This document shows, piece by piece, positions 31,818-44,100 of a stretch of 64,000 bases of DNA. Under the pieces are notes generated by a model. The model made no database searches, had not been told where the DNA came from, and was given only the letters and a program-made list of their open reading frames with translations. Numbering within the stretch: position 1 is the first letter of the stretch; the number at the start of each line of letters is the position of its first letter. The position numbers were made by a program, and so were the translations under genes. The stretch is from Sarcocystis neurona (taxonomy: Eukaryota > Apicomplexa > Conoidasida > Eucoccidiorida > Sarcocystidae), in NCBI GenBank assembly GCA_000727475.1, contig KL647324.1, positions 372,001-436,000 on the forward strand. Direction: 5' to 3'.

Positions 31818-33894
31818 AGACAGCAAATTTAGCCAGCCATTCAGTACCCTAGCTGGCGATATGCAATTGAGCTCTGGACGCTGCAACACTTGTGAGCTGA
31901 AATGTTTCGTTTTCTAAGTACAAGGTGCGTCGTCGGAACTTTTACTGTGCGTCTTCATTTGGAGGGAGAGTGTCGCCGGGCAACGCAGGCAATTAAAGGA
32001 CGCCCTCTGTGTGTGGACTCGTTTAGTAGACACGTGATGAGGTATATGTATACATATGCATACGTGTGATGTTGAATCATACATTGGACATCTGCTTGGA
32101 CCCGGCGTATGTGTCAACTCAGGGAAACGTCCGAAGCGCGCGCAGAGTACAGATGAGTGTTCGTGAGCGATTTTCCCTATTGTATGTAGCAACAGCTTTG
32201 TCAGGCGGAAGAGAGTGTGAGAAGAGACCGTGAAAGTGCGAAAAAGGTTGCAACGGCCAAACACAAGTGTACAGGGATCAACTGGTAAGCTGCTGGTCAA
32301 CTGTTTTGAGGACAGTTGGATTGCCGACGGTGACTGCTTCATAATCTTTTTCCCCTGACGCCTACTTAGTCAGATGTAAGGATGTATTCATTAAGTCACA
32401 GTTAACTTGTAACACCCGAAGTGTTACAGGCTAAGTTTTCCGGAGGCGTATGCCGCTGTGTGCCCCCCAGAATTACGTTTGTAGGTACACGAACGTTCCT
32501 TTCGATCTGAAGGCTACTGCCCAGTCGACAAGCCACTGTCCCTTTTTGAGACCAACTGGTTTATTCCGGAAAGAGCCCTTGTCGGGTAGTCGTTTTGATT
32601 TGCAGTTAATCAAATCAAGTACGGTGTCAACTATGCTGTCGAACACTAATAAGGCAGGCATCTGTGTACGCGTGTGTGTATATATATATGTGCTTTTGCA
32701 GCATTGAACGGCGTATCCCGGCTGCCGTCACATGCATTCACTTGCTCGACTGCAAGTTGACAACGAGGCTCCTGTGCACTTACGTGGTCTTGTAGTATTA
32801 TCGGATTGTGGAACATCCGTCATGCGCACTACTGTCTGGGTGATGAAACGCTCAAGCACACTTACCGTTCTTATACATGTGTGCCCGTCGCAGCTTGCGC
32901 TCCACGTATCATTCATATACATGTGTGCCCGTAGCAACTTCGTGCATCGCCTGTTATGTGTGTAAGCTGTACGAATTGTAGATGGTTACGGGTGAAAGGT
33001 GCTTGATTGCAGCGGGAGGCTTTGCAGGTGCGCCGTATGCAAATGTGGTGTGTAGGTGACTCACCATTGTGCCTCCTTGAATACGTACGTATTTGCAAGG
33101 TGTCAGGGAATATACGTGCATACGCTGATGCACATATACTTCCGCTACTGTCCAGGTTAAGGTTCGGCACCACATGCCACTGTGCTTTGTAGATACGGTG
33201 CCATGTCTTTCGCTTCACAAGTGACTGCCACAGAGATATCTAGCTATGTCCTTTTGCTGACGGTTGCGCTAAAATTCTCCCTCTTTACCTACACCGTAAT
33301 CGGGAGAAGAACAATCGCCCAAAGTTGCTGATGTGCCCACAAAATTTTTGAAGAAAAACATGTTAACGTTCGTAGTCCGGCGGCGTGCACTGTGTCTCGG
33401 TTTAAGTCATGGTAACGCAGGGGAGGGCTCCAGTCGACATGACGCTTTGTCAGACGTGTAAGTGAAAGTAGACATAATTAACGCTACTTCTCTTTCTGTG
33501 TATACTCACTAGAAGAGCCTAAAAAACGACGCAACGGTATGACGAACAGAGGGTATGAGCAACTTGGCAACTCCTTTTACGGCACGGTCGAGTAGCAGCG
33601 TAATGCATAACGGCTAGTGGGTGTGTGCGTGGACGTATGTTGGTAATACTTTTCCACGGTACAAACAGAGCGAGCCAATCATTGCTTTAAAATGCCCCGG
33701 GGGGAATCTATGTAAACATGCAGGCGTATGATCACGTATTCCACTGTACAGAACCGTGGGCAACATATACAAGCGTAGGAGCACCAGGCGCCGAGTTCCC
33801 TGCTTTGATGATCGTGCGGCTAACGGCGTGTTCATCTTTTTGTGTACGAGGAAAAGTATCTGCATGGCACTTTACTGCGCATTTCTTGTCGAAG

Positions 33895-33980
33895 GGCGTG
33901 CTCTGCCGCTGTTTCTTGCACGGGAGAGATATGAAAGACAGATGAAAAATTACGGATTTGATGCAGTCTGCGGTGGATAA
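33895..33980 (+). CDS. Candidate terminal exon, hypothetical
   Basis: It follows ctgcgcatttcttgtcgaag, phase 1. It encodes RALPLFLARERYERQMKNYG and FDAVCGG before TAA. The partner exon is not identified. Confidence 0.28.
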
Positions 33981-34446
33981 TACGCGATGCAGTCGTGCCC
34001 TGAAGCACCGCTGCGCCTTAAGCATCGACGTGATGGAAGGTGGGCTTCAACGTCCGCTCTACCAGCAGTTTCAACAAATGTTGTAAAAAATTTAACTAAA
34101 AATGGGCATAGGGTCGCAGGAGGTTTGGGGAGGCGTGATGCACGTCGTACATTGCTAGTTGCAACTATGCTTGGACGAGCACAAAACACGGAGCTAAGCA
34201 ACGGTACGGACTGCTCTGAATCCTACCGTAGTTTCTGCGTAGGCGGCCACCCATTCCACAGACATGGGCATGAGCTAGCACCTAGAGTGTTCTTCAGTCT
34301 CTGAAGTGAAACAGCATAAGCACGTAAGACGTGGGGCCCTACCGCGACAACGGCTCCAATGTTTAGCGCAGACACGGTAAAAAGTGTAGTATTCTCAAGC
34401 GCACGCCTGGTTGCAGGAAATAACACGTGTTATTTCAACCTCCAGT

Positions 34447-34671
34447 ATGAGGAAGGAACCAAGGCCGTGCAGATATTCCGTGGACGCCATTAACGAGGGA
34501 CTCTACATCCAATTTCATCAATGCATTCAGCCTGCTACCGGTTGTTTGGTTCCACGGATGATGCGCACAAGCATACAAATAAAGTATAATTATATATGTA
34601 CTACCGTACCATGTAGTGCCTCCTCCGTAGTGCTGCGTCGGACCGTATATAGTGACGTATATGAGCAATGA
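34447..34671 (+). CDS. Candidate ORF or terminal exon, 74 codons
   Basis: An ATG lies one base after an acceptor-like gttatttcaacctccag. It contains RYSVDAINEGLYIQFHQCIQ and LVPRMMRTSIQIKYNYIC. A competing frame from the same acceptor (YEEGTKAVQIFRGRH) stops after 15 codons. No family was recognised. Confidence 0.33.
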   Translation: MRKEPRPCRYSVDAINEGLYIQFHQCIQPATGCLVPRMMRTSIQIKYNYICTTVPCSASSVVLRRTVYSDVYEQ

Positions 34672-34728
34672 AATATCAGGTGAACTTCACACCCCAGTCG
34701 CATCGCTGAAATGTGCCCCATGTTTCAG

Positions 34729-34920
34729 TTCGCATCCATCGCCATTTTTTACATTCATGCGCACGCGTATAAGTACGTGTCTCCCGAGAAGCTTGCAGAG
34801 GCCGTAGGACTACGACTCTGCTTGCATAGAGAGGTCCAGCGTAGCACCTCTTTTAGAAGCTCTGTCTTCGCGCGTATCCCTGCAGACTTTCTTGCAGTCT
34901 TTCTCCCCAAGTTTGACTGA
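34729..34920 (+). CDS. Terminal exon of unrecognised gene
   Basis: It follows a strong acceptor (gtgccccatgtttcag) in phase 0 and is 63 codons to TGA. It encodes FASIAIFYIHAHAYKYVSPE, then KLAEAVGLRLCLHREV and FARIPADFLAVFLPKFD. It is well-mixed and protein-like. Confidence 0.42.
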   Translation, partial: FASIAIFYIHAHAYKYVSPEKLAEAVGLRLCLHREVQRSTSFRSSVFARIPADFLAVFLPKFD

Positions 34921-35000
34921 CGCATTTCAAGAAATTCACACCACATGTACATCCTTGCGAGGTCAGTTGTGACAATAGGGGGAACCGCTTTCTACGCCAG

Positions 35001-35107
35001 TGAACATTAGGCTTTGTACCACACAGAGCTGTTGTGCTCTAGCGTATGTTACACGCCTAGTTGAACACACCTGTTCACAAGGCCTGCCCTCTTTGGCTAA
35101 GCTGCGG
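35001..35107 (+). CDS. Candidate internal exon, hypothetical
   Basis: 107 nt from acceptor gaaccgctttctacgccag to donor GTAGGA, phase 1 to 0. It encodes NIRLCTTQSCCALAYVTRLV and EHTCSQGLPSLAKLR. The frame stays open to 35182 if unspliced. Confidence 0.3.
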
Positions 35108-35279
35108 GTAGGACGTTTTCTGTGCCAGTTTGATGAAATTACTTCCAGCACTTCGAGGTACTGCCCACGGTGCAAACTCTGACGGAAGCTGCCCTGCGTT
35201 AGGTATTATTTCCTTTGGTGCTCTTCCGCGCTCCTTCTGCGTAACCTGTTTCCATTTTTCCCGAAGGCACGGTCAATTG

Positions 35280-38200
35280 TGTTGTGGTTCGCTAGCCACC
35301 AGGCTTTCCGCTTGGCGTTAATTCTGCAATTTTTCTCTACCTTTGCTACTGTGTACTACTGCGTCACAAATCGCGGGTGTCTCTGCCTGAGACCTCATGA
35401 GCTAAGGTCCCAACTAGAGCGGACAAGGCCGGGCCGAACCACGTTAGCTGCAGCCCAGGGGGCTCACGGAGCCCGAATGCGTAGTCGAACAAAATGTCAT
35501 CGCACGGATTTCGATGATACTGAGTTTTGGAGGGACATGGCGCACGCCACACGTATGCGCTCCGAACAAATTAAGCGTGACCCAGCTGACTCGAACTGGG
35601 CGTCACGAGTATATCTTATGTTAACTGCGTCCGAAGCCTGGGATATCTACCATCAACACAAAACCTCAGCTTCAACGTCTTCGACTATTCTTCTCAAATA
35701 TAGCCAGAACTGCATCTGGTGCTCTGTCAGAGGGGTGGGGGTGCTCCGCCGTTGCAGTGGATCTGTGTGGCTTCTCTCGGAGCGCCCTGGACGAGCCGAG
35801 CCGCGAGCAGCGCTTGCGTACAAGCGTTTCCAACCTTTTTCCGTACAGCTCGTCATGACCGAGCACATCGCACGTTTAAGCTTTTGTGCACGATTCTGGC
35901 ATTCTTTTCACAAAGTTTTCTGCCTTTCAGACCCTAAAGGCTAGTCGGTTGCCTCTCCGTACAGTGCGCGCACGCGGTTCTACCCTTCCCGCCAAGACCT
36001 CACCACGCACAGGAAGAAACAGTTGCGGAGTCGTACACCCCAGAAGAAAGGCATTCGGCTTGGACCAGCTCTTTGCCCCTGTGCCGTAACAACACTCTTC
36101 TTGTGGTAGATCCTTTCTTTAAACAACAAAAACGCGATTTTTTTCCCCCCTTTTTTTTCGATTTTTTTAATTCCGCGTTCTCTCCCGAGAACAGCCTCTC
36201 AGACGCCGTTGGACTTCAGGTTTCTGGCCTGCTCACGCGGGAAGCACAACTACTACTACCAGGCGCGCGATCTCTTGAATTACACAGTTCGACACTTCCG
36301 CCGCAGAAAAGACGACGCAGCCACTTCGCTGTGAGGAGTTAAGACTGCCATCAGAAGTGGAGACGCCCTCCCGCACGAATTTTGTGGCGTAAGCGCTCAG
36401 GGGAAGAAGACTTGAGTTTGCAATCCGGGATGTAGGCGACGGCAGGCGGGCGCGTGCGGCCATAGCCCCATCTCGGCCAGCTGGACCCCGCATGGAAGAA
36501 ACGGATAACGAGGTTCTAGTCCACCTTTCAGCTCAGATATGTTCCCTTCGTTTTCTGCGTTCGAATACGTTGCCGACGCGGCACAGGCGTTCGTAGGGGA
36601 CGGGGAAATTGAGCAGAACGTTCTGTGCCAGTGCCACGTATATTTGTTGTTCGGGCCTATGTTCAGACTTGTGCATTTGGCCAACGCTCAATATACTCAT
36701 GCAGCCTGCGGAAGCAGTTGAACGGGAAATATATGTGGAAGATTGGGTCGACCACCCTGTCTGCGTGTTTAGAACGCCGTGTAATGGATTGGGTGTGTCT
36801 ATGGTTGGCATCACTCCTCAATCCGCGGGCTTTTACACCGATCCGTGAAGCACTTGCACAAATGTCGGTGAAGTGTATATTTTCCACAGATCCTCAGAAA
36901 CGCAAGGACGTGACTATGTTCTGGACCGTTTTGTGTGAGTTGCCCCTCCTGGTCAGTCTACCATTCGCACTCACAGCTCGTCGCGTCGTCTTCCTACGCC
37001 TTGGCAGGATGCAGGAATGTCAACGTTCGCAAAAGAAATCTCAGGATTAGTAATTCTGAACTGTACACCGCTGAAGACATAGCGGTTCAGTTCTCGTTTC
37101 CGTCGTAGGTAGCAAATATCCCTTTCACTTGACGAGCTTGGTGTCCGTCGCCGTAGTAGTGTCGTACACAGAAAACATTGCAAATTCTGTTTGTCGAAGA
37201 AACATGTTGACTTTTGTTCCCCTTTCCAGCGTAGTTCGATTCCAACTTTTACTTGTGCGGAGCAAGAGGACATCAACTGTTCACCGCAACAATTCCTGAG
37301 GTCCTCCTCAGCGGAAGCAGCACAGCCGCACAAGCTGCTGCCGGAATGGCAGTAACTTGAACATGGCTTGAAAAGGCCACGAATTTTTACTGGAAGAATC
37401 CACGGCCAAGTTGAAGGGGATCTCTGTTAGTGAGATTGAATCAAAGGCAAACGCCCGCGCAAATGGTAGATTTATCTGCTGGTGCTCCTGTTGCTGTTCC
37501 AGCAAAACACGTGGGATAAAAGGAGAAGTCTCCGCTTCTCTCTCCGAGGAGTGTGACCGATACATACATGGACAGAAGTGAAGGCGGACGTCCTCAGGTT
37601 GACAGGGAAAATTAAGGGAAGCAGCAGAGCCGAAGACGAATAGCCTTTCATTTTTAAGGATAGAGCTGATTGGAAAGAGATCAACTAGATACTGGATACT
37701 ACCTCACCGCGACAAAGTCCTACGTCGAGCAGGCAAGGAACCGCTGTTGTAGCAAGGAAGCCGAAGTGACTTACTTCGTCGTGTCTGTTCACGGCACAGC
37801 CGTTCTCGAAAGTGTAGAGAGGGCGGTGTTGTACGCGGACGAAAAATGCTTTTAAAATGCCTCGTACGCAAATTTTAACGGCTGTTGCAAGTGTCTGTCC
37901 GTGCGTCTCCAATGATTAAACTGCTGCCGGTTTGTCCATAATGCTGTGCTCGTGGGATGCTGGATTGGCGGAAATAGATATGTGAAAAAGAACCTTAGGG
38001 GGAAAATGGCATAAGGTTGGTCGGCTGCGATGCTTTGCTATCTGTATCCACTTGTGTACCGTATTGTAAGCGAGAACACCGTGCATGTTGCCATGTCTCC
38101 CTTCGTGGATGGGTCCTGCTGCGACAGACGAGGGATAAGTTTTTACAAACAAAATTGCTATGATTGTTCGCCACACGCACATCATTGCTTTTACGTTCTT

Positions 38201-41187
38201 ATACAGCAAGTCAGATTGGTGATGCTTCCCTCATTCTGTATGTACCCAAGTATATGTGCGAATATCGACGTAGGTGTAGAAAGGTAATCTATGCATCGTC
38301 CGGCATCCGGAAGCGTAGGTGGTTTCATATTAATTTGCGGCGGGTACCAGTCAACTTCAGACATTTACCCGCAGTACCGCACTTGGAAGGCCGTAAGTGC
38401 GTCTCTTGCGCTGAAGGCCGGACTACGCGGTTGCGCACATAGACGTACATGTATGTTTCGGAATTTGTGCGGTATCTGAGGTAGTGCGAAGAGTGCAGTC
38501 GACGGCTCCGCTCTCTCGCTAATCACTGAGATTTTCCTTTTGTTGTCGTCTACGAAGGGGTATTCCACTGAAATTGAGAAGCTCTCTTTTGCTTCCATTC
38601 ATTTATTTGACGGGATACACTGTAGCTACCTCTGTGTAGCGGGGTAACAGAATACAAATCACTGGAGCTTTTGCTGTGGCTGTTTGTACTGAAAGCCCAA
38701 ATCTGCGTACACGTGCGCAAGTATGTGTGTTGTCGCACCGCAGCAGAGCGGTGGGTTCTAATACGTCTCTGGTATATCGGGCACTGCCTGCGACCTGCTC
38801 TTGTATTGCCGCCGGTTTCCTTGCTGCCTCTTCTACGAACTCTACACTTCTACGAGAACCGACGTTATCATTGGCAAGTACTTTTGCGGCGACTGGAGTA
38901 CGTGTGCGCGCTGAATTCTCCACACGCACTGGACCGTGCCTTCATACACACGGGACCCTTCATAAGCGTAAAGTCTTTTTCGAGTGTTTTGCCATATTCG
39001 CATCTAAAAGTACTTTTTTTCTGGCGGGGGAGTGTCCGTCTGCAACCGTGTGTGGTACGAACACAGTGGGTTGCTGCACGCGTACTCATGCAGTTACGTA
39101 TGTGCGTGAGCGTAGTAGGGAATCAGGTGTCAGTCGTACACATATCACTGTATTTGTATACGGTGTAAGCTGCATTCATGGGGGGACGCCTCTCCTGGGA
39201 ACGAGAAACATAGAGAGGCGAGACAACCGCAGGGGTTCCCCCAGCACAATCACTATGGGTGATACACGCATTTACATATATATGTATATGCTTATATGTG
39301 TAACTGTAAGCGTGTGCGTGTGCAACGGTGTACGCATCCCCGAGACGTGAACGGTGATGCCGTTTCAGAATTTGACGCTTTCCATGCAGGTGGTTGGTGG
39401 TACACTTGCAGGAAGTTAAAGGGGGGTCTACAAGATTTTTTTAACGTGTGTATATAGTCGCGCCGTGGCTGTCAATTCGCTGTGCAATTTGTGAGACAGT
39501 CAAAAATGTTTGTAAGCCGACCGAAAATGCTTGTGCCATGTGTGTCCGTCTGCTTGATGACTTCATTGTTCTCCAGACAAAGGAATCCGAGATGTGCTCA
39601 ACTTGTGAGGGAAGCGTGAATGCCGTAGGCCTGACAGTTACAGATATATTCCGTTCTCGTCTAGAAACTCCAAGAAAACGGTGAGGAAGGTCGAATTAGT
39701 ACGACATACGGAAAAGAAATCTGAAGCTGTAGTCTCTGTACGTGTCACGTAGTACTGACCGACGCTATTTGACTGTTGGAAAGTATTTGGCGTACTCCCT
39801 GGTAGTGTCACCCGTCGGACTAGTGTTACGTATTTCTTCGAGAGAATTAGACGAATGGAACAAGGAGCACACGGCCTTTTAGAAGCATGTTGGACGCTCA
39901 CTTCTGTCGCCGGATGAAACCACGTACTACGTGCTGCAGGTGGAAGCTAGGCTCCCGACTATATCGTGTGCAGCGTACATACGTGTGTACCGTTGTGAAC
40001 GCTGGCAGGTGTCGGAGAAACGCTGTACGAAGTGCTCCTGTCCATTTGTACACTTGAGTACGGATAGAACAGTGCCCACAACAACACAAGATCCGAGAGT
40101 GAAGCAGTAAGTAAGCTCACAGTTATGTAAGCTCACAGTCTGTGTGTGTGCAGTGTGTGAATATACACGGATCACGCGTCTGCGTGTGTAGAGCATAAAC
40201 CGAACATAGGTACCTATGTACATATATATACATACGTATATGTATATATATACTTGTGCGTGTGCACAGTATACGTGTGCTTGTGTACTTGTATGCATTT
40301 GTATGCCTGTCTGCGTATGTAGGAACATCCTCATCACGCTGCTCGAGAAGCGGTCACGGGCACTGCATTTTTTAAGCAGACACACAAAATGCCGTTGCGC
40401 GCGTCTGTGCTGTATATGGATGAGAGTGTATGTAGTCCCGTGATAAACGCGCAGAACAGGGTGTTACGACTTGGCGTATCAGCGGGAGGAGACAGCCACT
40501 ACATAAAAATGTCTGCATGAACGTATGCTTGCCAACGCAAAACAATGCGGAGGACTCCGTTTGAAATGCTCTGCACGCTGTGGAGATCCGTGTATTCATC
40601 TCGTCACAGCGCTTTCTCGTCCCTTGGTGTCAGTTCCGCTTTGCTGCTTCTACGTCTGCAGAAGAGGCGACTTCGTGGTTCGAGGAGGTGTGATGTGAAG
40701 CCCCCTGTCTGTCGCAGCATGCTGTCCAGGTCTCCAGCGGGTGCCAGGCGACCTCCTACACTAATTCTGAGACGATACGTGGTGCTGACGCCGCAGCACG
40801 CTCATGCGAAATCGAAACCTTTATGCTGTAGCATCATCGCGAGACGTGGACGTGTCTACAGCTGCGCCGAGGCTATAGCAGGTGGTGCTGCAAAGTATGC
40901 ACCGTCCACATGCAACAGCTATACTTTCAGGCTGCGTGCTGCGAGTCGCGACTCTGGTGTTCTGATGCATTGGGCGTTACTCACTTCTCACCTGTCGCGA
41001 AGCCTCCCACTTCTTTCCTATCCTGCTGCGTCCCCCTTTTTTCCGTTGCCATCGACGGTCTTCCGTTCCGTTGGTGCGACTGCACTGTTTGCATGTGCGT
41101 ACCCGCAGCTTTCGTTCACTGCGGGAGCAGTGCGGTGCGTAGTGAGGTCCGGCGGAGCAGCAGCAGCGCCTGCACCCTACAATAAAG
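35280..41187. other. Repeat-poor region without a confident gene
   Basis: Long frames include 35279-35944 (plus, 221 codons), 38671-39168 and 38676-39350 (overlapping, plus) and 38603-38929 (minus), so at 38.6-39.3 kb three frames compete. A short TA run lies at 40215-40255. The frame 40545-41324 overlaps the start of the first ApiAP2 gene in another register and may include its leader. None has family support. Confidence 0.35.
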
Positions 41188-44100
41188 ATGAAGGACTTCT
41201 CGGTGCTGCGGCAGCAGCAGGGTTCTATAGGTGCAGCGAAATCGATAGCCACGTTGCAGCGGCAGGAGGTTGCCGAAACTCCAGCGACGCCATCAGCACT
41301 GGAGCAGCAGCTGGAGCAGCGTGAGCAAATGTCAGAGACAAAGCTACCGTTGCTGCAGCAGAAGCAGCAGCCGCATTCATCGGAGGCAGAAAAGGCGCCT
41401 TCAGTGAACGGCGGGGCGTGGTTGCATGCTGCTTGTGTTCATGGAGCGTCACCCCCCGTGCTTTCGGGTGCTGCTTCGGACGCAGGAAGTGAAGAGGCGG
41501 AGGGAGTGGGAACCTTCCCAGCAGTAGAAGCACCACAAGGGAAGCGCGCGCACGCCGTCGCGACAGCAGCAGCAGTCGCAGCAGCAGACAGGCGCATGCG
41601 GAGTGGAAAGCGACTGAGCGGTTTTTCCAGGTCTTTCAAGCCTTCTGAGTTCCTTTCCGCAGAGGACGAAAACGACCCCAGCAGCGAGGGCGGAGGAGTC
41701 TCAACAATAGCAGCAGCACATACCGCGGCCTTAGCAGCAGCAGGAAAAATAGCTGAAAACGGAAGTGTGCGAGGCGAGGACCGTGCGGCTGGTTCAGAAC
41801 AACTCGTTGCAGGGGCCGCAACAATAGCAGCAGTTGAGGCATTGGCGGTTGAGGAAATAGGAGGAGGAGAGGGTTTATCAGGTGGGCAAATAATGGAGAC
41901 AGTGGGGAAAGGGCGGAAAGAAGAGTCGGAGGGATGTGGAGAGGCAGAGGCTAGAGGGAGTCGCACGAGTACGAAAAGCGCGGGGAGTGTGGGAGAGGCG
42001 GACGAAGAAGGCTGGGTTGCGGAACGTGCGGGTGCTGCTGCTGCGTCTGCTGCTGAAAAAGAGACACAGCGGAAAGGCGGACGCGTTGCTTCTGCAGCCG
42101 CGGCTGCAAAAGAGACGGGGAGGGGACATGCCCTTCCTCGCTGCCGAGAGGAGGAAGCACCTGCGCCGCCTGCTTTGCTGTCGCTGAGGGCTGTGGGGCG
42201 CAGCAGTGTCGCGGGTGCACCAGCAGCCACAAAAGAAGAACCAGGAGCGATACCAGCAGCAGCAGGAGCAGCAACAACAGAGGCCAGTGGTGATGGAGTG
42301 GAACACAGAGAGACAGCAGAGGAGCGAGCAGCGGAGGACGCGGTGTCACCTCGGAGTAGCACCCGTTTGGCCGCAGCACGAAGTAGGGCAGCGCGGAGTC
42401 TGCTACTTCAGGGCTACTACACGTCTTCTTCAACAGCAGCGGGCTCTCGTCAGAGTATGTCAGCGGCAGCGGAGACCGAGGGTGCCTCCCGAGGATGGAC
42501 GACGACGCGTAGTGCCACCAGCAGCAGCAGAGGAAGCGGCTGTAGCGGAGGGACGCGTTTCTTGCGAAGTGGAGGGGACGCCGCCGCATGCGCGGCTCGA
42601 GAGGAGGAGGAAGATGAGGTGACAGCAACAGCCGCCGCGAGCAACAGCAGTGCTGCCGCCGTAGCAGCAGCTCATGCAGCCGAGGTGGCAGCTGTGGAAG
42701 CAGCAGCGGCAGAAGCAGCAGCAGCTGCCACAGCAGAAAAAGAAGAAGGTGGCTGGGGCACTGCTCGCTCTCTCTCCCCTGCCTCCGTCTGTGCCCGTCT
42801 CGAGAGCTGTCCGAGAGTCGTCGGAGTTCGCTTCGATAAGACGCAGTGCCGGTGGCTAGCAGGAATCAGCGTAGGAGGAAGAACAATGAACAAGTATTTC
42901 CCTGTATATAAATACGGTTTTCAAGGAGCCAGACGCATGGCTATTGACCACCGTCTAGACTGTCTGCGGAGTCAGGGCAGAGCTGCTGCCCTTGCTGTCG
43001 AGGGTAGTGCTGTTGCTGCAGCTCCTCTTTCGCCTGCAGCCGCTCCTCCAGCTGCTGGAGATATGACAGACGGCCGCGGCGAAGAGAGACTCGCTATGCC
43101 TGCCGCAGCAGCAGGAAGAGCAGGCGCATACGGTGCGCCCACAGTAGGTGGAGATGACGGAGCAGCAGCAGCAGCAGTGGGGGCGGCGGAGGGAGGTACA
43201 GCAGCAGCAGGAAGAGCAGCGGGAGGGAGGGGAGGAGCAGGAGGCTATGCAGTGCGTCAGCGGCGGCAGCGGGACAGAGAGAAGGCGGAAGCCGCGTCGT
43301 ACGATGATGAGGACGATCTGCAAGAGGAGCAGCTGCAGCTCCTTGAGCAGCCAGCAGCACGGGCGACAGGTGGAGGAGGAGGAGCAGCAGCAGGAACCGC
43401 AGCAGACGCAGCAGGAAAGGACGGTGGAGAAAAGGCTATCGACAGTTTGGGGACAGAGTATGGGAGCCGTCGGGGAGGCAACGGAAAGACAGCAGCTGCG
43501 GCAGGAGGCGACAGCAGCGGCACTAGTGGTGGCGGGGCAAGAGCACGAGGAGGGAGGGACCGTGTCGACGCTGTCGATCAGCAGCAGCAACATGTTGAGG
43601 AGGAGTCACGCGCAGTCGGTGCAGCAGCGAAAGGAAGCAGCAGTAGCAACAAGTCAAGGATGTCGGAAAGCGGCAGTTTCCTTTGTATGTCTGCCTTCGA
43701 TCCGCCAGCAGCAGCAACGGTGGCAGCTCCAGCAGCAGCAGCAGGAGGAACGCAGCTTCCACCTCCTGCCCTTCCCACGCGCAGTGGGCGACATCAGCAA
43801 CAGCAGCAGCAACACCACCAGCAGTACCAGCAGCATCACCACCAGCAGCAGCAAGCAGGAAATTCAATAGTCACTCGACGCTGTAAAATTCCTGTAGCAG
43901 CACCGTTTCATGTCGACAGCGCCGAAGGAGAGGAAGGTAGTGCAGCAGAACAGTCACGAGATCGTGCTGCTGCTGTAGCAGGAGGGAGAGGACCGGCGGA
44001 CAGCAGCAGAGAAGCAGCAGCAGGCGTCCCGCCTGCGGGAGGAGCCGGAGGTGGGGTAGGGGGAGGGAGGCAACACCAGCCGCAGCACGTGAGCCGCAGC

